64,000 nucleotides of DNA from Gilliamella sp. Lep-s35 (GTDB lineage Bacteria; Pseudomonadota; Gammaproteobacteria; Enterobacterales; Orbaceae): contig NZ_WTEX01000011.1 in the NCBI RefSeq assembly GCF_009795845.1, positions 24,881 to 88,880 on the forward strand, given 5' to 3'. Position 1 is the stretch's first letter; each line of letters starts with the position of its first letter. Below, piece by piece: positions 39,529 to 49,484 of the stretch. The position numbers were made by a program, and so were the translations under genes. Under the pieces are notes generated by a model. The model saw only the letters and a program-made list of their open reading frames with translations, was not told where the DNA came from and ran no database searches.

Positions 39529-40872
39529 ATGAATACGATGCTTGATTTGTTCTCGTCAATAAATGCTGTTGTGATAGCGGTAATTTGTATGTTAATTTTG
39601 TCTCTTTGCCGTGTTCATGTGGTAATTAGCTTAATTATTGGGGCATTTGTTGGCGGTTTATTTAGCCATTTATCGTTAAAAGAAACGATTGATGCTTTTA
39701 ATACCGGTATTAGTAATGGTGCTAATATTGCATTATCTTACGCTATGCTTGGTGCTTTTGCAGTAGCAATATCAAAATCTGGTCTACCCGAACTATTGGC
39801 TTATAAAGCAATACAACAGTTGACCACAAGTAACGCTAAAAAACGCATTAAATGGTTATTAATTATTATTATTGCACTGGTGAGTATTTCGTCACAAAAT
39901 GTTATTCCGATTCATATCGCTTTTATACCGCTTTTAATTCCGCCACTTTTATATGTGATGTCGAAATTACAACTCGATAGGCGAATGATTGCTTGTATTA
40001 TGACATTTGGGCTAATTACGCCATATATGTTTTTACCGGTTGGCTTTGGTAACATCTTTTTAAATCAAATTTTATTAAAAAACATTACTGAATCAGGAAG
40101 GGATGTAAGTCATGTCAATGTAATGCACGCCATGGCTATTCCTGCGCTAGGTATGTTTGTAGGTTTATTATGGGCGATTTTTGTCAGCTATCGTAAACCG
40201 CGTGAATACAAGCTTATCCATGAACAAGCAAATCTTGACGCATTAAACAATGTAAATAAGCGTTCACTTATTGTCTCATTATTGGCGATTATTCTTTCAT
40301 TTGCCATTCAGCTTTATACGGGGTCGATGATTTTAGGCGCTTTAATTGGTTTTATCTGTTTTATTGTGTCAGGTACCATAAAGTGGGGCGAAGCCGACGG
40401 TGTATTTACTGATGGCATCAAAATGATGGCAATGATTGGTTTTGTGATGATTTCCGCGCAAGGCTTTGCTGAAGTGCTAAAACAAACTCACGAAATTGAA
40501 CCGCTAGTTATTAATAGTGCATCCTTATTTGCAGGAAATAAAATTATTGCTTCATTTATGATGATGTTAATAGGGCTTATTATTACGCTAGGTATTGGTT
40601 CTTCGTTTTCAACAGTACCGATTATTGCTGCAATTTATGTCCCACTTTGTGTTCAACTTGATTTTTCGCCAATAGCCACTGTCTGCTTAATAGGTGCATC
40701 TGGTGCAATTGGGGATGCAGGCTCTCCACCATCTGATACGATTTTGGCAACCTCAGCAGGGCTTAATAGTGATGGGCAACATGACCATATTCGCGATAGT
40801 GTTATTCCTACATTTACCCATTTTAATATTCCGCTATTTATTGCCGGTTGGGTTGGATCGTTAATTTTATAA
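39529..40872 (+). CDS. Na+/H+ antiporter-family (NhaC/YuiF-like) membrane protein
   Basis: A 447-aa protein with about 11 hydrophobic helices. It belongs by eye to the Na+/H+ antiporter family related to B. subtilis YuiF (MLILSLCRVHVVISLIIGAF, IGASGAIGDAGSPPSDTILA near the C-terminus). Some members of this ion-transporter group were proposed to carry amino acids, so the substrate is open. It has its own promoter region opposite aroD and is followed 35 nt later by rsmB. Confidence 0.75.
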   Translation: MNTMLDLFSSINAVVIAVICMLILSLCRVHVVISLIIGAFVGGLFSHLSLKETIDAFNTGISNGANIALSYAMLGAFAVAISKSGLPELLAYKAIQQLTTSNAKKRIKWLLIIIIALVSISSQNVIPIHIAFIPLLIPPLLYVMSKLQLDRRMIACIMTFGLITPYMFLPVGFGNIFLNQILLKNITESGRDVSHVNVMHAMAIPALGMFVGLLWAIFVSYRKPREYKLIHEQANLDALNNVNKRSLIVSLLAIILSFAIQLYTGSMILGALIGFICFIVSGTIKWGEADGVFTDGIKMMAMIGFVMISAQGFAEVLKQTHEIEPLVINSASLFAGNKIIASFMMMLIGLIITLGIGSSFSTVPIIAAIYVPLCVQLDFSPIATVCLIGASGAIGDAGSPPSDTILATSAGLNSDGQHDHIRDSVIPTFTHFNIPLFIAGWVGSLIL

Positions 40873-40907
40873 TCAACATTATTGTTGTCGTTTAGGTCAT
40901 TATTATT

Positions 40908-42200
40908 ATGAATAATCAATCACACCAAAATATTCGTGCAGTTTGTGCGCAAGCTATTTTTAACGTGTTAGAAGAGGGGCAATCACTAAGTGCCACCTTA
41001 ACAACACTTAATCACAAAATAGCCGATAAAGATAAGGCGTTAGTTCAAGAGATCTGTTTTGGTGTGATGCGAGTATTACCCGAACTTAATTTTTATATTC
41101 ACACCTTGATGAGTAAAGTATTAACGGGTAAAAATAGAATTTTACATGACCTATTGTTAGTGGGCATTTACCAAATTCTTTATACCCGTATTCCTGTACA
41201 TGCGGCAGTTGCTGAGAGTGTAAATGCAGTTAGCTCACTTAAAAAAGCGCAACTTAAAGGATTAATTAATGGTGTATTACGCGAATTTTTGCGTCAACAA
41301 ACATCATTACAACAACAATTTACGCAAGATAGTAAGCAACAAAATCAGCAAACACTGCACCCAAGTTGGTTGTTAACACGCCTTAAACAAGCTTATCCAA
41401 AGCATTGGCAAGCAATTGTTAATGCGAATAATCAAAAGCCACCAATGTGGTTGCGGGTAAATCTTAATCAATACTCAGTAAGTGAGTACCAACAATTACT
41501 TGCCAAAGATGGCATAGAATCAGAAACCTTTGCGGATATCCCTTCGGCAATTAGGTTAATAACACCCGTTAATGTGGCAAAATTACCTGATTTTGCAAAG
41601 GGCACTGTCACAGTACAAGATCTATCAGCACAATATGCTGCGTATTTATTAGCGCCACAAAATGGCGAACAAATTTTAGATATGTGCGCAGCACCTGGTG
41701 GTAAGACTACACATATTTTAGAAGTAGCTTCAAAAGCGCAAGTCTTAGCGGTGGATATTGAGCCTAGCCGAGTGAAGCGCATTCACGAAAATTTAACTCG
41801 ATTAAACTTACATGCCGAAGTTAAAGTTGGCGATGGATTAACCCCAGAACGATGGTGTGAAGGGCAACAGTTTGATCGCATTTTACTTGATGCACCTTGC
41901 TCGGCAACGGGCGTTATTCGTCGTCATCCTGATATCAAATGGTTGCGCCGTGATAGTGATATAGCGCAGTTGACTGAATTACAATACGCCATTTTAACTA
42001 AAATATGGGCTTATCTAAAAACGGGTGGTACTTTGGTTTATGCTACTTGTTCAATTCTGCCAGACGAAAATAAATTACAAATTGAGCGTTTTTTGCAAGA
42101 AAACACCAGCGCCAAATTACAAGGTGAACTGAAACAATTTTTACCGACTGAAAATGGCGGTGACGGTTTCTTTTATGCGGTTTTAAAAAAACATCGTTAA
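40908..42200 (+). CDS. rsmB: 16S rRNA (cytosine967-C5)-methyltransferase
   Basis: Methylates C967 of 16S rRNA with SAM. Length 430 aa (E. coli 429). An N-terminal NusB-like RNA-binding domain (about 1-140) is followed by the Rossmann methyltransferase domain with [33 protein letters not shown] and the nucleophile Cys in [10 protein letters not shown]. In E. coli it is in the def-fmt-rsmB-trkA operon; those neighbours are absent here. Confidence 0.96.
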   Translation: MNNQSHQNIRAVCAQAIFNVLEEGQSLSATLTTLNHKIADKDKALVQEICFGVMRVLPELNFYIHTLMSKVLTGKNRILHDLLLVGIYQILYTRIPVHAAVAESVNAVSSLKKAQLKGLINGVLREFLRQQTSLQQQFTQDSKQQNQQTLHPSWLLTRLKQAYPKHWQAIVNANNQKPPMWLRVNLNQYSVSEYQQLLAKDGIESETFADIPSAIRLITPVNVAKLPDFAKGTVTVQDLSAQYAAYLLAPQNGEQILDMCAAPGGKTTHILEVASKAQVLAVDIEPSRVKRIHENLTRLNLHAEVKVGDGLTPERWCEGQQFDRILLDAPCSATGVIRRHPDIKWLRRDSDIAQLTELQYAILTKIWAYLKTGGTLVYATCSILPDENKLQIERFLQENTSAKLQGELKQFLPTENGGDGFFYAVLKKHR

Positions 42201-42274
42201 CATAAAATGTATGGTGTTATAAATAAAATATTCTAGCTAAACATTTAGTATCGATATATCGCATTTTGCTAAAA

Positions 42275-42400
42275 TACGTTTTTTATAGCGATTTAGTTAA
42301 ATCTGTGATGGTAATTGTTTTTTTATGATATAACCGCCATACCTTTCGTTTGTGATACGGCGTTAATTTTGTTTAATTCTCATCAAAAGTTGTCACTCAA
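42275..42400 (-). mobile_element. Relic of the IS481-like element (transposase HTH region)
   Basis: Aligns by eye with 9975-10075, the region encoding the transposase N-terminus: both contain TTGTGATA/CTGTGATA...GGCGTTAATTTTGTTT and an upstream TTTAG(T/C)(T/C)AAATC block. No ends or coding frame survive. It fills the rsmB/uxaA gap. Confidence 0.5.
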
Positions 42401-42436
42401 ATTAAACTTGAGTTATTATAAAAAAGTAAAATAAAA

Positions 42437-43972
42437 TTATTCGGTGACTCCATTTTTAAAAATAGAAAGATCGCGAAATTCATTAATTTCATTGCATGTC
42501 TGTTTACCATTAACCAGTTGTACAATTAAATCAATAAACTGTTCTAATAATTTATCCATTTTTGTTCCGTTCACTAATTGTCCAGCATCAAAATCAATCC
42601 AGTGTGTTTTTCTATGAGCTAATGCTGAATTAGTTGAAATTTTTACTGTTGGTACCACACCACCATAAGGTGTTCCTCGCCCGGTTGAAAACAGCACCAT
42701 ATGACAACCAGCCGCAGCTAGCGCCCCTGTTGCAACAGCATCATTACCTGGAGCTGATAATAAATTCAAACCAGTTTTTTTGAGTCTATCACCATATTCT
42801 AATACATCAACCACAGTGCTGTTCCCTGCCTTTTGTGTGCAGCCTAGTGATTTATCTTCTAGTGTTGTAATACCGCCCGCTTTATTACCTGGCGATGGGT
42901 TTTCGTAAATAGGTTGATTGTATGACATAAAATATTGCTTAAAGTTGTTAACCATATTGACTGTTTTTTCAAATATATTTTCATTAATACAATGAGACAT
43001 TAAAATCGTTTCGGCTCCAAACATTTCAGGTACTTCGGTTAATACACTCGTACCTCCATGAGTAATAATATAATCAGAAAACTTACCTAATAACGGATTA
43101 GCGGTAATGCCAGATAGGCCATCAGAACCTCCGCATTCAAGCCCAAATTTAAGCTCACTTAGTTTACCTTGTTGGCGTTGATCTGATTTCATTACTTGAT
43201 ATATTTCGTGTAAATAATTGACACCTTGTTTTATTTCATCTTCAACTTCTTGTGCAATCATGAAACGAACTCGTTCATTGTCATATTCACCAAGGCTTTC
43301 TTTAAAGGCATTGAGTTGATTATTTTCACAACCTAAACCAATGACTAAAACACCGCCTGCATTAGGATGTTTAACCATATCTTGTAATATAGTTTTGGTT
43401 GTCTGGTGATCGTGGCCTAATTGTGAACAACCATAGGGATGAGAAAGTAGATAAACACCATCAAAATTAGGTGATTTTTGTAGAAGATCTTGAGTGATAT
43501 CTGCTAAAAATTGTTTACGGATCTGTTCAGCTATACCATTAACACAACTTACAGTAGGAATAATCCAAAGCTCATTACGTATACCGACATCTTTATTTTT
43601 TCTTCGGTAAAGATTGACCTGCCTGTCGATAAATTGCGTTGAGATTTGTTCGGTAATTGGGTGATATTGATATTCGTCAAGCTCACCAAGATTGGTTTTT
43701 ACATTATGAGTGTGAACATGTTCGCCTATTTGAATTGCTTGTGTGGCATGACCAATTGGAAAACCATATTTTATAACATTGTTACCTTGTACAATTGGTT
43801 TTATTGCTATTTTGTGACCAGATGGAATATCTTGTAATACAGTAATTTGTTGTTGGGTTCCTAATTGCTCGATAACTATCCTATCACCTTGCTGTAATGC
43901 TTCTAATGCGATAATGACATTATCATTATCATTAATTTTAATTGTTTTTTTCATGATTTTGTTCCTATACAT
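42437..43972 (-). CDS. uxaA: Altronate dehydratase
   Basis: Dehydrates D-altronate to 2-keto-3-deoxygluconate. Length 511 aa (E. coli 495). The N-terminal SAF domain (about 1-90) is followed by the catalytic domain with HPYGCSQLGHDH, GLGCENNQ, GLECGGSDGLSGITANP and FSTGRGTPYGG. Last gene of the L-galactonate cluster, 52 nt after the dehydrogenase. A kdgK/eda pair to finish the route is not in the window. Confidence 0.94.
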   Translation of the reverse strand: MYRNKIMKKTIKINDNDNVIIALEALQQGDRIVIEQLGTQQQITVLQDIPSGHKIAIKPIVQGNNVIKYGFPIGHATQAIQIGEHVHTHNVKTNLGELDEYQYHPITEQISTQFIDRQVNLYRRKNKDVGIRNELWIIPTVSCVNGIAEQIRKQFLADITQDLLQKSPNFDGVYLLSHPYGCSQLGHDHQTTKTILQDMVKHPNAGGVLVIGLGCENNQLNAFKESLGEYDNERVRFMIAQEVEDEIKQGVNYLHEIYQVMKSDQRQQGKLSELKFGLECGGSDGLSGITANPLLGKFSDYIITHGGTSVLTEVPEMFGAETILMSHCINENIFEKTVNMVNNFKQYFMSYNQPIYENPSPGNKAGGITTLEDKSLGCTQKAGNSTVVDVLEYGDRLKKTGLNLLSAPGNDAVATGALAAAGCHMVLFSTGRGTPYGGVVPTVKISTNSALAHRKTHWIDFDAGQLVNGTKMDKLLEQFIDLIVQLVNGKQTCNEINEFRDLSIFKNGVTE

Positions 43973-44024
43973 GCATACTTCCGCAACTTTGGATAGCGGA
44001 AGTATTTAGTAGGTCATTATGGGT

Positions 44025-45050
44025 TTAACCGATTTTAATGACTGATTTTAGTCTAGTGCTTGGATCATCACGCATTTCTTTAAATGCGTTTTCAGCATCA
44101 TCTAGCTCATATACATCGGTAATGATTTTTTTGACATCACATTTTCCTGAGCCGACTAAATCGGTTAACTCAATAAAGTCTTTTTTGAGTGCATTACGGG
44201 AGCCAAAAATATCTAACTCTTTTGTTTGAATTTGGGTAAAGGCAAAATCTAATTTTTGCTTACTAACACCAACTAAACCAATGCGCCCACGGAAAGCGGC
44301 TGCATCAATACAGTTTTGGAAAGTTTGTGGTAGTCCAGCACATTCAATACAAACATCAAAACCATCACCTTGTGTTATTTCTTTTACTCTTTCTACAAAA
44401 TTTTCTTTATCGGTACGAATCACGCCTTTTGCACCAAGTGATAATGCTTTATCTAATCGTGATTGCATGACATCACTTACATAAACCTCAGCACCTTTTA
44501 ATATCGCAGCCATAACTGCAAATAAACCGATAGGTCCGGCACCAACAATTAATACTCTATCTCCTTCTTTTACTGATGTGCGTTGAACTGAATGATAGCT
44601 AATGCAAAATGGCTCAATCATTGAAAGTGTTAATGCATCTAATCCTTTACCATCATAAATACGTTCAATTGGCATGCTGTAATATTCTCTAAAAATACCA
44701 TCACGTTGAGCTCCAAGAGTTTGATTGCTTGTACAGCAATTAACAAATCCTCGACGGCAAGAGTAACATTTACCACAGTTAAAATAAGGATTTGCTGTCA
44801 CAATCATGCCTTCTTTAATGCCATGATTGTTTTCACCAACTTCTACAACTTCGGCCGAAAATTCATGACCAGGTATTCGAGGATAGCTAGCATAAAGGAA
44901 TGTACCTTTATATGTTCCCATGTCAGAACCACAAATCCCACCATATAATATTTTTAGGATTGCTTCACCCTTTTGTAAAGTCGGTTTTTCCATTTCTTTA
45001 ATTTCAACCTTTCCGGGTTCTGGAATAACAATATATTTCATTTTAGGCAT
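44025..45050 (-). CDS. lgoD: Zinc-dependent dehydrogenase, probable L-galactonate oxidoreductase
   Basis: A 341-aa medium-chain dehydrogenase with the catalytic-zinc segment GGICGSDMGTYKG and GHEFSAEVVE, the structural-zinc cysteines NCGKCYSCRRGFVNCC (about residues 92-107) and the NAD-binding VGAGPIGLFAVM. The length and the flanking uxaB, uxaA, GntR regulator and MFS genes match E. coli LgoD (YjjN), which oxidises L-galactonate at C5 to D-tagaturonate. A related polyol dehydrogenase remains possible on sequence alone. Confidence 0.75.
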   Translation of the reverse strand: MPKMKYIVIPEPGKVEIKEMEKPTLQKGEAILKILYGGICGSDMGTYKGTFLYASYPRIPGHEFSAEVVEVGENNHGIKEGMIVTANPYFNCGKCYSCRRGFVNCCTSNQTLGAQRDGIFREYYSMPIERIYDGKGLDALTLSMIEPFCISYHSVQRTSVKEGDRVLIVGAGPIGLFAVMAAILKGAEVYVSDVMQSRLDKALSLGAKGVIRTDKENFVERVKEITQGDGFDVCIECAGLPQTFQNCIDAAAFRGRIGLVGVSKQKLDFAFTQIQTKELDIFGSRNALKKDFIELTDLVGSGKCDVKKIITDVYELDDAENAFKEMRDDPSTRLKSVIKIG

Positions 45051-45068
45051 TTGATTAACTCCTGATGT

Positions 45069-46508
45069 TTAATTGTTTGGAATATAATTTTTAATATCGT
45101 GAGATAAAATGTTTTCTAGATTTTTCGTGACTAAATCAGTTAATCCAGTGACATTATTTAAATCTTGTCCCCAATGCTCAGTCATTTTTAATACATTTGT
45201 AACCAATGTTTTGATGTCACTTTGATAAAGAGGCTGCCATTGATTAAATTTTGCTAGTAAGTGCGCATCATCAGTTAATGAAATCGTTTGACCTTGGTGC
45301 TCTCCACGATAAAAAGCAATAAGGGCCGCTAGTGAAAACGAAATATATTTAGGAGGATGGTTAAATTGTTTGCTATAGGTTAATAACTGAGGTAGTAAAC
45401 GAGTTTTGAATTTCGTTAATGAATTTAAAGAAATAGACATTAGTTCATGCTTGATGAATGGGTTTTTAAAACGTTTCAATACTTCATCGGCAAATTGTTC
45501 TAGCTGTTTTTTATCTAAAGATAAGGTTGGGATCACTTCTTGATTCAAAAGGTTTTTAACAAAGGTTTCAATTTGCACATTATTCATGCATTGACCAACA
45601 GTGCGCAGTCCGGCAAGGTAAGCAACAGGAACCATTGCGGTATGGGCACCATTTAAGATACCAACCTTTCTTTCTTTATAAGGTTTTATATCATCAACCA
45701 CTAAAATGTTCAGATCTAATTGATCAAGTTTTAATTTTTGTTTTAACCAATCAGGCCCTTGAATAACAAATAAATAGAAGTATTCAGCAGTATCTAAAAA
45801 GTGGTCTTGATAACCAAGTTGTTGTTCAAGTTGTGTGGCTTCGTCTTTTGGATAGCCAGTTACAATACGATCGACTAAGGTTGAACAAAATGTATTGTTT
45901 TCGTTGACCCATTTAATAAAGCTATCACTAAGATTCCATAGTTTTGCATATTCTAGTACTAGCTCTTTTAACTTTTCACCATTATAGTCAATCAGTTCAC
46001 ATGGGATAATAATTAAACCTTTATCTTTTTGTCCGTTAAAAAACTCGAATCGGTGATGTAAAAAACAGGTTAGTTTAGCTGGGAAAGTTGTTGGCGGTGT
46101 ATCGGTTGCTTTATCTTTATCGCTAAATGTTATTCCTGCTTCAGTGGTATTGGAAAAAATAAATTCTAAGTCAGGATTTTCAGCACATTTTAAATATAAT
46201 TGATAATTTTGGTATATCAAAATTTCTCGGTTGACTGAATAGATAATTCGAGGTGTTGCAATAGCATCACCTTGTTCATTTAGCCCACGAACAATTGTGG
46301 TATAAAGCCCATCTTGTTCGTTGATTGATGGTTGATGGGTATCAATCGGTCTTACAATAGTTACGCCACTATTGAAGTCTGTTTTTTGGTTTAGATTATC
46401 AACAATCCAATCAACAAATGCTCTTAAAAAATTTCCTTCACCAAATTGGAGGATTTTTTCAGGATAGCTAGGGCCAGGAAAGTTAGATCTATTTAGTTGT
46501 TTTGTCAT
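45069..46508 (-). CDS. uxaB: Tagaturonate reductase
   Basis: NADH-dependent reduction of D-tagaturonate to D-altronate. Length 479 aa (E. coli 483), mannitol-dehydrogenase family, with ILQFGEGNFLRAFVDWIVD near the N-terminus (dinucleotide binding) and the catalytic-domain motif KVGILNGAHTAMVPVAYLAG. It links the LgoD product to UxaA. It lies 18 nt upstream of lgoD. Confidence 0.93.
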   Translation of the reverse strand: MTKQLNRSNFPGPSYPEKILQFGEGNFLRAFVDWIVDNLNQKTDFNSGVTIVRPIDTHQPSINEQDGLYTTIVRGLNEQGDAIATPRIIYSVNREILIYQNYQLYLKCAENPDLEFIFSNTTEAGITFSDKDKATDTPPTTFPAKLTCFLHHRFEFFNGQKDKGLIIIPCELIDYNGEKLKELVLEYAKLWNLSDSFIKWVNENNTFCSTLVDRIVTGYPKDEATQLEQQLGYQDHFLDTAEYFYLFVIQGPDWLKQKLKLDQLDLNILVVDDIKPYKERKVGILNGAHTAMVPVAYLAGLRTVGQCMNNVQIETFVKNLLNQEVIPTLSLDKKQLEQFADEVLKRFKNPFIKHELMSISLNSLTKFKTRLLPQLLTYSKQFNHPPKYISFSLAALIAFYRGEHQGQTISLTDDAHLLAKFNQWQPLYQSDIKTLVTNVLKMTEHWGQDLNNVTGLTDLVTKNLENILSHDIKNYIPNN

Positions 46509-46625
46509 AGAATAGTTCTCTTTAATATGTTGCTAGATAGTAAGTAAAGAGAACTATAAAAGAAGATAAAAAACAGTATTGATTTTTTTATGTGTTTCGT
46601 GTTGGGTATAAAATTTTTTTGTTTT

Positions 46626-47543
46626 TTATCTGTTTTTTATGGTTAATGTTCGACCAATTGATTCTTGCATTGATGTTTTTGCTGTATTTAAATGACGACA
46701 CAATGCTTCGATGGCATTGTGTTCATTTTTTTGTAAAATAGCTGTTAGTACTGCAATATGTTCCGATACGGCAATACTATTGCGTTCTTTGAGATCACTA
46801 TTGTCCCATTGATAATGGAAGTGAAATATCATTGAAATTAAATCAAAAGACTGCATAAAAAATGGATTATCATTACAAGATAGAATCAACTGATGAAAAT
46901 CACGATCAAGTGTTGAAAAGAGCGTGTATTGATCTTGTATTTTTTGTTGAAAATTCTTATGGTGTTGTAACAGTTCTCGTGCTTTTATCCAGTTAATATG
47001 GTTATCGGGTTGAGACATAAACGCTTTAAGTGCAAAGATTTCTAAAACACTTCTAAATTCATAAAGCTTTTCTGCGTAGTCTTTGGTAAAGGTAACTAAT
47101 TCCCATTCTCCTTTTTTTATATTATTAATCAATCCATAATGCAAAAAACGTAATAAAAATTCACGCACAACAACAGGATTTACTTTGGTTTCTTTTGCGA
47201 GTTGAATTTCATTAAAATTATCGCCAGGTAATAATTTCTTGTTATTTATTAAATGGTAAAAATAGGCTTCGAATTTTTTATCTTGAACCGATCTTTTTTC
47301 AAAAATACAAACTATCTTATCCTCATTTGTTGGTTCTCGTAATAAATGGTATTCATTGTTATTCAATAGTAGGATTTCTTTTTTGCACAAATGCTCAAGT
47401 ACTGCCCGGATAGTTGTTCTACTAACATTAAATGCATCAGCTAGAATTGAAATAGAAGGTAATGGAAAAGATAATATTTTGTTATTAATACAATCAATGA
47501 ATTGATTGATGGTATTTTTCCTTAATGTTTGACTTCTGCCCAT
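46626..47543 (-). CDS. GntR/FCD-family regulator with tandem winged helices (LgoR-like)
   Basis: A 305-aa regulator. The first winged helix (about 28-60, SILADAFNVSRTTIRAVLEHL) and a second winged helix (about 105-140, QLAKETKVNPVVVREFLLRF) precede an FCD effector domain (about 150-290, with the metal/ligand residues in LDRDFHQLIL and EHIAVLTAI). The size equals that of E. coli LgoR (YjjM, 304 aa). It lies within the cluster it presumably controls, between the transporter and uxaB genes; the ligand is probably L-galactonate or a uronate intermediate (inference). Confidence 0.7.
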   Translation of the reverse strand: MGRSQTLRKNTINQFIDCINNKILSFPLPSISILADAFNVSRTTIRAVLEHLCKKEILLLNNNEYHLLREPTNEDKIVCIFEKRSVQDKKFEAYFYHLINNKKLLPGDNFNEIQLAKETKVNPVVVREFLLRFLHYGLINNIKKGEWELVTFTKDYAEKLYEFRSVLEIFALKAFMSQPDNHINWIKARELLQHHKNFQQKIQDQYTLFSTLDRDFHQLILSCNDNPFFMQSFDLISMIFHFHYQWDNSDLKERNSIAVSEHIAVLTAILQKNEHNAIEALCRHLNTAKTSMQESIGRTLTIKNR

Positions 47544-47583
47544 ATTATGTTTCTCAATAACGTTATTATAATAATAGGAGTTT

Positions 47584-47616
47584 AAAAAAATCCTACCACA
47601 CAGTTTTGATAGGATT
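47584..47616 (-). terminator. Terminator/attenuator between MFS transporter and regulator genes
   Basis: On the minus strand AATCCTATC/GGTAGGATT forms a 9-bp stem (one G-T pair) with a 10-nt loop and is followed by TTTTTTT. It should set transporter mRNA above regulator mRNA. Confidence 0.8.
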
Positions 47617-47635
47617 ATCTAATAAAATTAATTTT

Positions 47636-48916
47636 TTATAAATTAGATTGATTTTCGGTAATTGGTTTAATATCTTTTAATACGAGTAAATATACAAGCG
47701 CACCTATAGCACAAGCACCACCAGAAACCACAAGTGCGTACATAAATGAACCTGTTGCGCCAATAATATATCCTGTTACAATTGGACCTAATATGCCGCC
47801 GCAATTTGAAACAGTATTTTGGATCCCCCCTAAAACAGAGGTCATATTTCGTGGGCCAATATCGCCCGGTAGACACCAGATAGCAGACCCCGCAAAAGCA
47901 AGACCGATATATGAAATACAAAGCAAAGTCATCATTACCGTTATTGAATCAGCTAAACCAGCAAGCGAAATTGACGTTGCAATTAACATTCCGCCAACTA
48001 AGTTAATTTTTCTAGCAAGATTGATGTTATTGGTTTTGATATAGATAAAGTCAGTTAACCAACCACCTACCCATTGTCCTATGATGCCACATAAAGGCGG
48101 TAACATGGCAAGAAACCCCATTTCAGTTAAACTTAAACCTCGTTCTTTCATTAAATAAGTCGGGAACCAAGTAATGAAAAAATAGACTGCATAATTAAGC
48201 ATAAAAAAGCCAATACACATAGCAAGCACATTGCGGTATTTTAATAATTGATACCATTTCATGGGTTGTATATTGTCGATTCCTTCTTTTTTTATTTGAC
48301 CTTCACGAATATATTTTAATTCTGTTTCACTAATCCTTGGGTGTTGCTCAGGGTCTTGGTAAACACATAACCACCAAACAACCCAAACAAGCCCTAAAGC
48401 GCCGCAAATAAAAAATGCTGCATGCCATCCCCAACTAGCAATGATCCAAACAACAAGAGGCATCGCAAATGCTGTACCGAAGCGAGAACCACTATCAAAT
48501 AGGGCAGTAACGCGTCCTCTTTCTCTATCAGGGAACCATTTTGCGGTAATTCCACCATTACACGGATATGCAGCAGCCTCGCCAATGCCCATAAAAACTC
48601 GAGCAAAAATAAAACCAATAGGTGATGTTGCTAATGCTGTTGCTCCTGTTGCTAAAGACCACCATGTAACAGAACCTGCAAGGGTTTTTCTTTGCCCAAA
48701 ACGGTCAGCAAGAAACCCTGCAGGAATTTGGCAACATGCATAACTTAAGAAAAATGCAGACATGATCCATCCCATTGCTTCTGGTGAAATATTTAAATCA
48801 ATCGCAATAATAGGTGCAGCTGCAGACATTACAGTTCTATCTAAATAGTTAATCACAATAGCAAATAACATAAGTATTGCTACATGGAATCGAACACGAC
48901 TATTTTTTTTAGGCAT
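47636..48916 (-). CDS. lgoT: MFS transporter, hexuronate/galactonate family (LgoT-like)
   Basis: A 426-aa anion:cation symporter-type MFS protein with 12 helices. The family pattern is clear: NYLDRTVMSAAAPIIA near the start, GRFGQRK-like ADRFGQRKT after TM2 and FARVFMGIGEAAAYPC. It belongs with ExuT, GarP, GudP and LgoT. Its position at the head of an L-galactonate-type catabolic cluster favours L-galactonate, but galacturonate or glucuronate is possible. Exact substrate is inference. Confidence 0.7.
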   Translation of the reverse strand: MPKKNSRVRFHVAILMLFAIVINYLDRTVMSAAAPIIAIDLNISPEAMGWIMSAFFLSYACCQIPAGFLADRFGQRKTLAGSVTWWSLATGATALATSPIGFIFARVFMGIGEAAAYPCNGGITAKWFPDRERGRVTALFDSGSRFGTAFAMPLVVWIIASWGWHAAFFICGALGLVWVVWWLCVYQDPEQHPRISETELKYIREGQIKKEGIDNIQPMKWYQLLKYRNVLAMCIGFFMLNYAVYFFITWFPTYLMKERGLSLTEMGFLAMLPPLCGIIGQWVGGWLTDFIYIKTNNINLARKINLVGGMLIATSISLAGLADSITVMMTLLCISYIGLAFAGSAIWCLPGDIGPRNMTSVLGGIQNTVSNCGGILGPIVTGYIIGATGSFMYALVVSGGACAIGALVYLLVLKDIKPITENQSNL

Positions 48917-49148
48917 AAAAAACCTCTTTCTATAAATTATTTAATAAGATATTCATTTAGTTATCTTAGTATTGCTTAAGATATAAAGATGACTAACGAA
49001 TGAGTCATTTCACTAGAAATGGCTATATCGATAGTAGAGAAAAAATTCATTTAGATAAGTAATTGTTTGTTTGATTGTGGTCAGGATAATATTTTTCTGT
49101 TTTTTATTTGTTTTTTTATTTATTTTTCATTATTTATATTAGAGGTCG
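48917..49148. other. Intergenic stretch upstream of lgoT
   Basis: AT-rich, presumably holding the promoter and operators of the galactonate cluster. No convincing operator or sigma-70 pair was found by eye. Confidence 0.3.
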
Positions 49149-49289
49149 TTGAAAGATCAACATCCTCTAATTACTCAATGCGTTTTTGCTGATAAACCAC
49201 CTTTAAAAGTTGTATATAAATTAACTCTATATGGCGAAAGATTAAAGCTTGTATTGGAGCAACTTTGCTTATGGGCATTGAATGTTTAA
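49149..49289 (+). pseudogene. C-terminal remnant of an HxlR-family regulator
   Basis: Forty-six codons without a start reading ...FADKPPLKVVYKLTLYGERLKLVLEQLCLWALNV and a stop at 49289. This is the winged-helix C-terminus typical of HxlR proteins (PPKVEYSLTxxGxxLxPxLxxLCxWG). The DNA-recognition half is missing, so it is a truncated gene. It is followed 60 bp later by the dispersed repeat. Confidence 0.6.
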
Positions 49290-49349
49290 GCTTGATATAA
49301 GCACCACTTGAAATGAATGAAGATAAATTACTGATTTATTTGTTATGTA

Positions 49350-49369
49350 TTTTGTCAAAAAGTTTCAGG
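49350..49369 (+). repeat. Dispersed repeat, copy 2
   Basis: Identical 20-mer to 22129-22148, followed by a diverged spacer and AGTATAAAA. It lies between the HxlR remnant and serB. Confidence 0.6.
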
Positions 49370-49484
49370 AAACATACTTGTTTAAGTATAAAAGTGAATG
49401 GTGAACAACAAAATCCTAACTTGGACAATCTTTAATAGTTGTGGTAAATTTTGGGCTTATTTTATGTTATAAAGACTTCTTAAT

